Part shown: positions 15,341-22,675 of the stretch, piece by piece
Layout of the letters: every line of letters begins with the position of its first letter
How positions within the stretch are numbered: the stretch's first letter is position 1
Source of the DNA: Bacteroidales bacterium
GTDB taxonomy: Bacteria; Planctomycetota; Planctomycetia; Gemmatales; Gemmataceae
Assembly: GCA_026931725.1 (NCBI GenBank)
Contig: JAIXLE010000034.1
Coordinates: 1-45,391, forward strand
DNA: 45,391 bases
Direction: 5' to 3'
Made by a program: the position numbers and the translations under genes
The notes under the pieces: model-generated
Database searches by the model: none
What the model was told of the DNA's origin: nothing
What the model saw: only the letters and a program-made list of their open reading frames with translations

Positions 15341-16164
15341 TTCATACCCCCCGCGAACGGGTGGGCGGCGGCAAGGACCACCACAAGCAAACCAAAGGCC
15401 ACGAGCGTCAACCGGGCCAACCGGCGCCCCGGCACATTCACCGCATATCGGGCGTACAGCAACACGAGGAACACCAACCACAAGCCTACGGTGCCGAGAA
15501 TCTTGACCGAAAACCAATTCTCGGCCAATCCGTGATATTGTTTCAGCAAAACCGCCCCCAGCAACAACCCCAGCGTCAAGAGCGGAAATGCCAGATTCAA
15601 GGCTCGGCGGTTCATCGCTTCCAACCGTTCCAGACTCAGCATGTTCAATCGTCCGCGTGGGTTCGCTTTCTTTTTCAGGCGAGCCGCTTGAAACAGGTAC
15701 ATGATGCTGGCCAAAAATCCCACACTGACCCCAACTGCGGCCAGGAGTAACAGGATGCCATGAACGCCGCCCCAGAAACGGTTCCCAATCAACCAATCGG
15801 GAACACTGGGAGTATCACCCACGACGGTTTGCGAGGAAAGCATGAAACCGAGCCAGACTAACCCCAACACGACGGGAAGTACAAACACCGCCCAGGCACG
15901 CCGAACATGATGCCAACTGCCATAAAGGTAGAAGATAGCCAAAACCCAACTCACGGCAAACAGCGAACCCGAAGGACTGGCCAAATCCGGTTGGCGTGTG
16001 AGAAGATAAAACGTGTGTGTGAATAACCCAGCCGCGCCGAACAATAACCCACCGTAGCGCAGCCCAGAACGCGGCCAGCGGATACGCAGCACTTCCAGAC
16101 TGAAGGCTATCAAATAGCTCAGACCGAAGCAGGCTTGGGTAATTTGGGGCAAATACTCCGCCAT
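15337..16164 (-). CDS. HemX/CcsA-like cytochrome c assembly membrane protein
   Basis: 275 residues from the ATG at 16164; the longer frame runs into the 3' end of the upstream gene and has no membrane sequence. About eight hydrophobic segments are visible. The heme-handling family features include WGGVHGILLLLAAVGVSVGF and the late LKQYHGLAENWFSVKILGTVGLWLV, with histidines suited to bind heme. CcsA/ResC proteins export heme for cytochrome c maturation, and HemX in Bacillus lies beside hemA and affects HemA levels. The 4-bp overlap with hemA supports the HemX-like assignment. The two roles cannot be separated from sequence alone. Confidence 0.85.
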   Translation of the reverse strand: MAEYLPQITQACFGLSYLIAFSLEVLRIRWPRSGLRYGGLLFGAAGLFTHTFYLLTRQPDLASPSGSLFAVSWVLAIFYLYGSWHHVRRAWAVFVLPVVLGLVWLGFMLSSQTVVGDTPSVPDWLIGNRFWGGVHGILLLLAAVGVSVGFLASIMYLFQAARLKKKANPRGRLNMLSLERLEAMNRRALNLAFPLLTLGLLLGAVLLKQYHGLAENWFSVKILGTVGLWLVFLVLLYARYAVNVPGRRLARLTLVAFGLLVVVLAAAHPFAGGMK

Positions 16165-16202
16165 CGGTGAGAAGAACCTCAAACGGTGAGCCGATTCCAC
16201 TA

Positions 16203-16853
16203 TTATAGCGGAGTTTCCCGAGTTGTGTGTGAAGAGAGGACTGCCAACATCGCATTCCGCACCACATCGCGCGATTCTGAGGACAATCGTTCCATCCAGG
16301 ACCAATCCGCCAAGCGGCGAAAGATCACACGCCGTTGCAGAGGGTCCGCAATGTGTGTCAGCACAAGCGGTCGCATTTCCGCCAGAAGATCTACCCATTC
16401 ACTCAGGGTCGGTTCCAACGTCACAGCTACACGATCACGCAGTTGACGAGCCACCAACGGTGCGGCTCCGGCAGTATCCACGGCCACAGTCAGACTCGCC
16501 GAGCGATGAACCGCGGGAAGGGTAAAATCTCCTCGATCCGGGTTCGCGGCATCACATACCCAGATCCCCCGTTCTCGCGCATCCGCAACCACGAACGCAT
16601 TGACCGAAGCGGGGCCAGCCGCTACCACCAGTGATGCGCCTTCCAGATCCGTAGAAGAATACGGCCCCGTGCGCCAAGCGATGCCCCTGGCAATCCACTC
16701 TGCAGGCGGGGATTCCCACGAAACCGCGCGAATGTTCGCTCCGGCTTCCCACAAGCTCCGCATCTTGCGCAGCCCGACTGGCCCACTGCCCACGACAACG
16801 GCTAATCGTCCCGCCATGCGCAACGAAATCGGTAAAGTCCCCACAATACTCAC
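16203..16853 (-). CDS. Precorrin-2 dehydrogenase (siroheme synthase N-terminal type)
   Basis: 216 residues from a GTG at 16853 (VSIVGTLPISLRMAGR); a longer frame exists but the added residues are not family-like. The NAD-binding motif VVVGSGPVGLRKMRSLWEAGA starts around residue 18. The domain closes with the family's CDAANPDRGDFTLPAVHRSASLTVAV and AAPLVARQLRDRV region, followed by a helical dimerisation tail. It oxidises precorrin-2 to sirohydrochlorin. The methyltransferase partner is the SUMT fusion at 24893-26440 and a chelatase candidate is at 44290-44691. The gene is 38 bp upstream of hemX and probably leads the operon. Confidence 0.87.
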   Translation of the reverse strand: MSIVGTLPISLRMAGRLAVVVGSGPVGLRKMRSLWEAGANIRAVSWESPPAEWIARGIAWRTGPYSSTDLEGASLVVAAGPASVNAFVVADARERGIWVCDAANPDRGDFTLPAVHRSASLTVAVDTAGAAPLVARQLRDRVAVTLEPTLSEWVDLLAEMRPLVLTHIADPLQRRVIFRRLADWSWMERLSSESRDVVRNAMLAVLSSHTTRETPL

Positions 16854-17008
16854 CTGCTTCGACCGTGTTCGGGATGAGGCGACTGATGTGCCGCACAATC
16901 GGAACCACCCTATCCACATCACGGCATAATATATCCCACAACGAATCCGAACCGCTTCTCCCACACGATCAACAGACTGGTCATTCTATTTATCTTGAGG
17001 TTTGCAAG

Positions 17009-18124
17009 ATGGACTATGGCCCAATTCGGCGGCAAAACCTGCTCCAGTCTGCGAAACCGCACGGACTCGGTTCTCTGCTTTTGACCAATCCGGTCAGCGT
17101 GACCTACCTGACGGGGTTTACGGGTGATTCTAGCTATCTGTTTCTTTCCGAACCGCAGACCATACTTATCAGCGATGATCGCTTTGCCCAACAGATCGCG
17201 GAAGAATGTCCCGGCATGGATGTCCACATCCGCCCACATTCGCAGACGCTTCCCGAAGCCGTGGGGCAGGTTTTGCAAGCCGCTCAAACCGCCACGGTCG
17301 GCCTGGAAGCGGACCATGTCACCCTGGCTTTGCATGAAACCTTGCGTCATCAGGCTCCGCATTGCACGTTCGTTCCCACCACGGGTTTAGTGGAAGAACT
17401 GCGATCTGTGAAAGACCCCTCGGAAGTCGAACAGATCCGCCAAGCGATTTTGATCGCGGAACAGACGTTTCGTAAACTCCCGACCATCCTCCAAGAGTCC
17501 AGCACCGAAAAGGAACTGGTCGATTGGATCGAAAACACCATGCGACAATCCGGGGCCACGGGAAGTTCCTTTCCGCCGATTGTCGCATTCGGAGAACGCG
17601 GTGCCCTGCCCCATGCCCCGCCAACGCATCGCCCGCTCCAGGGCGCAAACCAACTCCTGATCGACTGGGGGGCGGACCTGCTTTACAAATCGGATTTGAC
17701 CAGGACACTGGTTTCCCCATTTGCCAAGCCGCTGTATTCCTCACAGAACGCACAGTCACAACACTCATTTGAACGCATCTATGAAGCTGTCCATCAAGCC
17801 CAACTCGCGGCGGCGGCAGCCGTTCATCCCGGCGTGCCAGCGTGTGAGGTGGACAGCGCGGCCCGCCGCGTACTGGCAGAAGCAGGGTATGAACAGTTCT
17901 TCACTCATGGGCTTGGCCACGGAATCGGCCTGGATATTCATGAGCTGCCGCGCGTGCGTTCCAACTCGACCGAGCTTCTCCAAATTGGCATGGTCATCAC
18001 GCTCGAACCCGGTGTCTACATCCCTGGATGGGGAGGAATCCGCATCGAAGACGATTTCCTCATTACAAAGGATGGAACGATTCGCCTGAGTACGCTGCCA
18101 CATGACCCATCAGGCATAGGATAA
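17009..18124 (+). CDS. M24 family Xaa-Pro aminopeptidase/dipeptidase
   Basis: 371 residues. The start at 17009 (MDYGPIRRQNLLQ) has a TGAGG site about 9 nt upstream; the longer frame overlaps the divergent gene's promoter region. An N-terminal creatinase-like domain (1-130) precedes the pita-bread catalytic domain. All five metal ligands of clan MG are visible: the two Asp in LLIDWGADLLYKSDLTRTL, His in THGLGHGIGLDIHE, Glu in TLEPGVYIPGW and Glu in GGIRIEDD. It hydrolyses peptides with proline in the second position, in the cytoplasm. It lies 73 bp before accB; whether they are co-transcribed is unclear. Confidence 0.93.
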   Translation: MDYGPIRRQNLLQSAKPHGLGSLLLTNPVSVTYLTGFTGDSSYLFLSEPQTILISDDRFAQQIAEECPGMDVHIRPHSQTLPEAVGQVLQAAQTATVGLEADHVTLALHETLRHQAPHCTFVPTTGLVEELRSVKDPSEVEQIRQAILIAEQTFRKLPTILQESSTEKELVDWIENTMRQSGATGSSFPPIVAFGERGALPHAPPTHRPLQGANQLLIDWGADLLYKSDLTRTLVSPFAKPLYSSQNAQSQHSFERIYEAVHQAQLAAAAAVHPGVPACEVDSAARRVLAEAGYEQFFTHGLGHGIGLDIHELPRVRSNSTELLQIGMVITLEPGVYIPGWGGIRIEDDFLITKDGTIRLSTLPHDPSGIG

Positions 18125-18197
18125 AGGAATTATTCGCCGACCCTCCGAGCGCCGAAGAGTCGGTAACGAATTCATCCTGACACTTGAGGAATTTACG

Positions 18198-18689
18198 GTG
18201 GCAAGCGAATCGGAAACGGGCACACCCCGACCGTTTGATGTCAAGACAGTGGAATATCTGATCGGGTTGATGGCCCAACATGAGTTGGCCGAAATTTCGC
18301 TCAAGGAAGGCGAGCAAAAAATCCGCTTACGCAAAGCGGTCGCGGCTCCCCTCATTCCTGCCACTTTGGCCGCACCTGTGGCTCCCGCTCCTGCATTCGC
18401 CGCTCCTGCGGTTGCGCCGACGGCACCAGCCGTTGTCGTACCCAACCTGTTCGAGATCAAATCCGAAACCCCCGGCACGTTCTACTCTCGGCCCAAACCG
18501 GACAAGGACGACTTCGTCTCCGTGGGAGCCACGATACGCCCGGATACGACCGTTTGCCTGATCGAAGCCATGAAAATCTTCGATGAAATCAAGGCCAAAT
18601 GCGCGGGTATCGTACGGGAAGTCTGCGTCAAGAATGGTGATGCCGTCGATTATGGCACCGTGCTATTCCGGGTCGAAACCAGTCAATAG
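18198..18689 (+). CDS. accB: Biotin carboxyl carrier protein of acetyl-CoA carboxylase
   Basis: 163 residues. An N-terminal helical region (15-48, VEYLIGLMAQHELAEISLKEG) binds the biotin carboxylase, an Ala/Pro-rich linker follows (49-82), and the biotinyl domain ends the protein. Biotin attaches at K126 in CLIEAMKIFDEI; the canonical motif is EAMKM, here EAMKI. The protein carries carboxybiotin between AccC and the carboxyltransferase in the first step of fatty acid synthesis. accC follows after 138 bp. That gap is unusual for this pair and contains an imperfect inverted repeat. accA and accD are not in the window. Confidence 0.95.
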   Translation: MASESETGTPRPFDVKTVEYLIGLMAQHELAEISLKEGEQKIRLRKAVAAPLIPATLAAPVAPAPAFAAPAVAPTAPAVVVPNLFEIKSETPGTFYSRPKPDKDDFVSVGATIRPDTTVCLIEAMKIFDEIKAKCAGIVREVCVKNGDAVDYGTVLFRVETSQ

Positions 18690-18691
18690 TT

Positions 18692-18803
18692 CTTGGTCAC
18701 TCGTCCACGGTCTTGAGTTTGCAATTCCGAGTCCTTCCCCGCCCACTTCGGGTTCGGGAGAACGACTGCGAATGAGCCCATGACCCTGGACCGATGACCC
18801 AAG
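18692..18803. repeat. Imperfect inverted repeat between accB and accC
   Basis: The left arm (18692-18712, CTTGGTCACTCGTCCACGGT) and the reverse complement of the right arm (18782-18803, CTTGGGTCATCGGTCCAGGG) match at most positions, enclosing about 70 bp. It could fold as a long RNA hairpin between the two cistrons, or be a small non-coding repeat element. No T-run follows, so it is not an obvious terminator. Confidence 0.5.
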
Positions 18804-18827
18804 ACCAGGAACCAAGGACATTTTTCC

Positions 18828-20189
18828 ATGTTTCAGCGTGTGCTTGTCGCCAACCGCGGCGAAATTGCCCTGCGGGTTATTCGGGCCTGCCGGGATCTGG
18901 GGATCGGTGTGGCGGTCGTGTACTCGGAAGCGGATCGCGATGCCCCGTATTTGAAACTCGCCGACAAGGCGGTCTGTATCGGGCCTGGCCCCGCCTCGGA
19001 AAGCTATCTCAAGGTCCAGCGGATCATCGCTGCCGCTGAGATCGTCAACGCGGATGCGATTCACCCTGGCTATGGTTTCTTGAGCGAGAATGCCGATTTC
19101 GCCGAGAAGTGCCGAGCTTGTAAGATCGAATTCATCGGCCCGCCCGAAGAAGCGATGCGGGAAGTTGGTAACAAAGACCGAGCAAAACAGCTCGCCAAAC
19201 GGGCTAAAGTACCAACTGTTCCGGGAAGTGATGGGCTCATCACTTCCGACGAGGATGCTCTGCGGTTCGCCAAAGAAGTCGGCTATCCGGTCCTCATCAA
19301 GGCCGCGGCTGGCGGTGGTGGGCGGGGGATGCGGGTTGCCCGTAACGATGGCAGCCTCATCACTGGACTCGGTCAGGCACGCCAGGAAGCCGAGGCCGCT
19401 TTCAAAGATGGCTCCGTTTATCTCGAAAAGTACCTCGATCAACCTCGGCACATTGAGGTACAACTTCTCGCCGACAAATTCGGAAACGTCGTGCATTTGT
19501 ACGAACGGGATTGCTCGCTCCAACGTCGGCACCAGAAACTGGTTGAAGAAGCCCCTGCCCCGAATTTGCCAGCCAAGGTCCGCGACCGCATCTGTGATGC
19601 GGCTGTGCGTTTAGCCAAAACGGCAGGCTACTACTCCGCGGGTACCTGTGAATTCCTGCTTGATAAGGATAACAACTTTTACTTCATTGAGGTGAATGCC
19701 CGCATTCAGGTCGAACACCCCGTTTCCGAACTGATCACGGGGATCGACCTGATCCAGGAACAGATCCGCATCGCCGCCGGGGAGAAACTGCGGTTCTCGC
19801 AAAAAGAAATCGCACCCCAAGGCCATGCGATCGAATGTCGGATCAATGCAGAAGATCCGGCACGGGATTTCAAGCCGTCGGCGGGCACAATCACGAAATG
19901 GCAACCGCCCGGCGGGCCGGGTGTGCGGCTGGATAGTCATGTTGTCACGGGGTATCGCGTGCCACCAAACTATGACAGCATGGTGGCCAAGTTGCTCGTC
20001 CATCGGCCGACTCGTGCAGAAGCCATCGCTACGATGTTACGGGCATTGCGTGAGTTTCAGGTAGAAGGCATCCGTACCACCATCCCCATTCAGCAAGAGA
20101 TTCTGACCACGGGAGCCTTCGTGGATGGCAAGGTCGATACCACCTACATTGAACGGGTGCTTCTCGCCAAAACCGGCAGCGGTTCGTAA
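18828..20189 (+). CDS. accC: Biotin carboxylase subunit of acetyl-CoA carboxylase
   Basis: 453 residues, close to the E. coli length of 449. It is an ATP-grasp enzyme that carboxylates biotin on AccB using bicarbonate. It begins [20 protein letters not shown]. The ATP-binding glycine loop is [14 protein letters not shown] near residue 165. The metal/bicarbonate region includes [18 protein letters not shown] and the biotin carboxylase C-terminal domain includes [12 protein letters not shown]. The ATG is preceded by AAGGA about 12 nt upstream. It is the last gene before a structured 540-bp intergenic region. Confidence 0.96.
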   Translation: MFQRVLVANRGEIALRVIRACRDLGIGVAVVYSEADRDAPYLKLADKAVCIGPGPASESYLKVQRIIAAAEIVNADAIHPGYGFLSENADFAEKCRACKIEFIGPPEEAMREVGNKDRAKQLAKRAKVPTVPGSDGLITSDEDALRFAKEVGYPVLIKAAAGGGGRGMRVARNDGSLITGLGQARQEAEAAFKDGSVYLEKYLDQPRHIEVQLLADKFGNVVHLYERDCSLQRRHQKLVEEAPAPNLPAKVRDRICDAAVRLAKTAGYYSAGTCEFLLDKDNNFYFIEVNARIQVEHPVSELITGIDLIQEQIRIAAGEKLRFSQKEIAPQGHAIECRINAEDPARDFKPSAGTITKWQPPGGPGVRLDSHVVTGYRVPPNYDSMVAKLLVHRPTRAEAIATMLRALREFQVEGIRTTIPIQQEILTTGAFVDGKVDTTYIERVLLAKTGSGS

Positions 20190-20386
20190 TCGGCGCAAAA
20201 TGCCACACTCGCTGTTGCAAGATGATTCATTCAGCGCGTGTGGCGGATACCCTTTCCGCCGATTGCAACCCAGATTGAGTTTTTCAACTTCTTGCAAATG
20301 CTTACCTGTAAAAGACTTGCAACAATTCAGCACAAAGACACACACTCAAGATCTCTGATTGGCACGCAGACTGCTTTAGTTAGATT

Positions 20387-20416
20387 TCAGAAACGGTATG
20401 CGAGTCCCGTTTCTGA
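20387..20416 (+). ncRNA. Hairpin 1 with loop TATGCGAGTC
   Basis: The stem TCAGAAACGG / CCGTTTCTGA (20387-20396 / 20407-20416) is a perfect 10-bp match enclosing the 10-nt loop TATGCGAGTC. The neighbouring hairpin at 20458-20479 encloses TTTGCGAGTC on an unrelated stem. Loop conservation with different stem sequence suggests a functional RNA structure or a protein-binding loop rather than a simple DNA repeat. Confidence 0.45.
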
Positions 20417-20444
20417 CGAATGCTGATTATCACCCTCCAACAAA

Positions 20445-20500
20445 GGGCACCTGACTAGCAGGGTTTGCGAGTCCCCTGCCGTATCAGGTGCCCCACTTCT
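20445..20500 (+). terminator. Hairpin 2, likely accC terminator
   Basis: An outer stem GGGCACCTGA / TCAGGTGCCC (20445-20454 / 20484-20493) encloses an inner stem GCAGGG / CCCTGC (20458-20463 / 20474-20479) with loop TTTGCGAGTC. CACTTCTTTTTAT follows at 20494-20506, so it can work as an intrinsic terminator for the accBC transcript. The inner loop differs from hairpin 1's loop at one base only. Confidence 0.6.
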
Positions 20501-20611
20501 TTTTATAATCTTTACACAAGAATCATTTTGGTGGTGCAGGGATACTGAGATTGCGACCGTAATCTCTTCTCTATAACTCTACAAGTGATCTGTTTAGCAA
20601 TCCCACAAGCT

Positions 20612-20679
20612 CACGCTGAGCCGCGAAGACGCAGAGAAAACAAATTCTCGTTTTCTCTGCGTCTTCGCGGCTCAGCGTG
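20612..20679. repeat. 30-bp perfect inverted repeat (long hairpin)
   Basis: The arms 20612-20641 and 20650-20679 are exact reverse complements around an 8-nt loop AAATTCTC. The arm contains GCTGAGCCGCGAAGACGCAG, a string type that recurs as intergenic palindromes in many environmental bacteria. A perfect long stem implies recent spread or active maintenance. It could act as a bidirectional transcription barrier between the convergent genes. Confidence 0.8.
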
Positions 20680-20729
20680 TGGCAAGGAAACACAACTCCT
20701 CAAGGTTTCACACCAGAGATGGATATGCT

Positions 20730-22532
20730 CTACTTCCGAAAAGCCCGGAAGACATTGTAACCACTTGCGGGTTGGTAGCTCCAAACGTCTTCCCCATCGG
20801 GCGTGTACTCAACAACCTTGTTCGACTGGGCATCGACGATCAGTGTGTTGCCGTTTGGCAATCGCTGTACCGATCGCGGTTGATTGACGATCTTCTTCCA
20901 GACTTCTTTCCCGTCCTTGAGGTTGTATTCCACGACGCGGTTCATCTCGGTCAGCAGCAGAGTATCTTTCGTGGGTTGGTCGATATACGCTTGATAATAT
21001 GGCATCTGCACCTTGAGGGTACGCTCTTTGACCTCTTTCCCTTTGGCATCCAGGAAGATACAGTGATTGGGGCCATTTTGTAGCAATACAACAGTCTGTC
21101 CGTCCGGGAGTCGATGAGCCGCCGCGATGTCGTAATTGTTGCGGACGAATCGCATGGCTTCTTCGTCTTTATCTTTCTTGAATTCCACGATGACGTTACG
21201 GCAAGTGACGAGCAGGTTCCCATTATCGAGCACCTGCACCTGCTGCGGGTTGCCATAGACACGGTTCGCACCGCCAATGGTCCGATTCGCAATCGTCTTA
21301 TTCGTCTTCGGATCGCGGATCGTCACACGATTGCTGTTATGTTCCGCGACAACGACAGAACCATCTTTCAAGAAGTCCACATCCATCGGGCTATTGAGTC
21401 CGCCAATTTTCCAGTTACGGTTCATATCGGGGCCAAGTTCGACGATCTCACCCATGCTGCCGTAACGGAAGTCCATCATGACGAGGATCGTTTTTCCCGC
21501 GATACGCGGTGTGTAGGGCGTTTTTGCCAGATCGATTTGCGTGGAAGCGGTTTGCCACCACGCCTTCCAGGCATCTTGCGCTTTCTTCAAGGACTCTTTC
21601 GTCTTGCCGAGCACGGCTTTGGGGGCGTTGTCCCCAGCGAGTTGCAGCAAAAAGTCCTCCGCTTGCCACATGCGACCGCGTGGCAACGTGGGCAGCGCCT
21701 CAATGATTTCCCCCACAGCCGATTTTTCGCGGGCAACCGTCAACAGGCTGAACAGCATCTGGAAACGGGTTTCCACGTCGGTTTCGCGTTTGGCCGCTGC
21801 GAGAACCTCGGTATAGGCCTCGTGTTGATGAGATGGGCTTCCTTCAATCAGTGCCACGGCCGAAGCAGACCGGCGCACGGCAACAGTGTCTTTCAATGCC
21901 GCAATTAAGGCAGGATCGGCTTTCCCACCACGGAAGGCCAATGCCTTGAGTGCTAGGCGAATCTCGGCGGAAACTTCTTCACTATCCGACAACGGTAGGA
22001 ATTTAATGAGAACCCCAGCGGCCTCCTCAGGTTGGAGCTTTGCCAAGGCTCGCGCCGCGGCCCGTGCCACGGCGGTGTGCGGGACTTTTTCCATACGTTT
22101 GAGGCACTCGCCTGCTCGATAGGCGATTTCCGGGTCTTTGTCCGCTTTTGCCGCTCGCAACGGCCCCACGGCGGCTGGGCCAAATCCTTCGACTTCTTGA
22201 GCCGCTTGCAAACGATCATCAAAATCCGCGGCACCGAGACGTTGGATCACCGCTTGAATGCGCGTTAAATCCTGATCATTGAGCGTGCGTTGACGAAAAT
22301 AGTCGAGCAGTGGTGCGGGATTGCTAGCATCCAGTCGCGCCGCTTCGAGTGCCTGAGCATCGGTCAGTGTCGGTTTGGGAGCGGCCGTTGCGGTGGGGGC
22401 TGGACGGATCGAACGACCCACCAACACAGGCTGGCGCACCTGGATTTGCACTTGTGCCCAAACGGATGCCACAGTGAGGAATACCAAACCGACACCCGTG
22501 CCCAGAGTCACGATGCGCCATCGTCGATTCAT
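20730..22532 (-). CDS. Secreted HEAT-repeat and beta-propeller protein
   Basis: 600 residues. The start MNRRWRIVTLGTG at 22532 gives a clean signal peptide ending near VWAQ. Residues 40-310 form a helical HEAT-like array (QEVEGFGPAAVGPLRAAKADKDPEIAYRAGECLKRM type units). Residues 340-600 form a PQQ/NHL-like propeller with repeats such as SPMDVDFLKDGSVVVAEHNSNRVTIRD and QRLPNGNTLIVDAQSNKVVEY. The ending YQPASGYNVFRAFRK resembles arylsulfotransferase-like and PQQ-binding-like planctomycete proteins. No catalytic residues are recognisable. A periplasmic scaffold or binding protein is the best supported guess. Confidence 0.8.
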   Translation of the reverse strand: MNRRWRIVTLGTGVGLVFLTVASVWAQVQIQVRQPVLVGRSIRPAPTATAAPKPTLTDAQALEAARLDASNPAPLLDYFRQRTLNDQDLTRIQAVIQRLGAADFDDRLQAAQEVEGFGPAAVGPLRAAKADKDPEIAYRAGECLKRMEKVPHTAVARAAARALAKLQPEEAAGVLIKFLPLSDSEEVSAEIRLALKALAFRGGKADPALIAALKDTVAVRRSASAVALIEGSPSHQHEAYTEVLAAAKRETDVETRFQMLFSLLTVAREKSAVGEIIEALPTLPRGRMWQAEDFLLQLAGDNAPKAVLGKTKESLKKAQDAWKAWWQTASTQIDLAKTPYTPRIAGKTILVMMDFRYGSMGEIVELGPDMNRNWKIGGLNSPMDVDFLKDGSVVVAEHNSNRVTIRDPKTNKTIANRTIGGANRVYGNPQQVQVLDNGNLLVTCRNVIVEFKKDKDEEAMRFVRNNYDIAAAHRLPDGQTVVLLQNGPNHCIFLDAKGKEVKERTLKVQMPYYQAYIDQPTKDTLLLTEMNRVVEYNLKDGKEVWKKIVNQPRSVQRLPNGNTLIVDAQSNKVVEYTPDGEDVWSYQPASGYNVFRAFRK

Positions 22533-22618
22533 GGTTCGCCCCAACCATTTTGGAAAATGCCAACATGCCCATCATACCGCGTCCTCCGATGACTGGCACG
22601 CGGATTGTGGCTAGAGAA

Positions 22619-22657
22619 TGAGACGAACGATCGGCTGATCTCCAACCGCTCGTCTCA
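22619..22657 (-). terminator. Possible glyS terminator
   Basis: TGAGACGA (22619-22626) pairs with TCGTCTCA (22650-22657), with further CGG/CCG pairing inside. On the minus strand it starts 18 bp after the glyS stop and is followed by TTCTCT. The T-run is weak. Confidence 0.5.
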
Positions 22658-22675
22658 CGCAGGGCAATCGCTTGT

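Larger units (their letters stand above)
20190..20729. other. Structured intergenic region after accC
   Basis: 540 bp without a gene, lying between the convergent ends of accC (+) and the HEAT/propeller gene (-). It holds two adjacent hairpins with the same loop on different stems (20387-20416 and 20458-20479, the latter nested in a longer stem 20445-20493) and a 30-bp perfect hairpin (20612-20679). The rest is AT-richer DNA with nothing I can assign. Confidence 0.6.

Noticed and set aside
15341-15796. N-terminal extension of hemA to 574 residues
   Set aside because: The extra residues are the out-of-frame shadow of hemX. The GTG at 15340 matches the family N-terminus.
16202-16207. Minus-strand TATAAT upstream of hemX
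   Set aside because: It overlaps the stop codon of the upstream gene in the same operon and no -35 is visible at proper spacing.
21114-21908. + strand open frame (264 codons)
   Set aside because: Antisense shadow of the HEAT/propeller gene.
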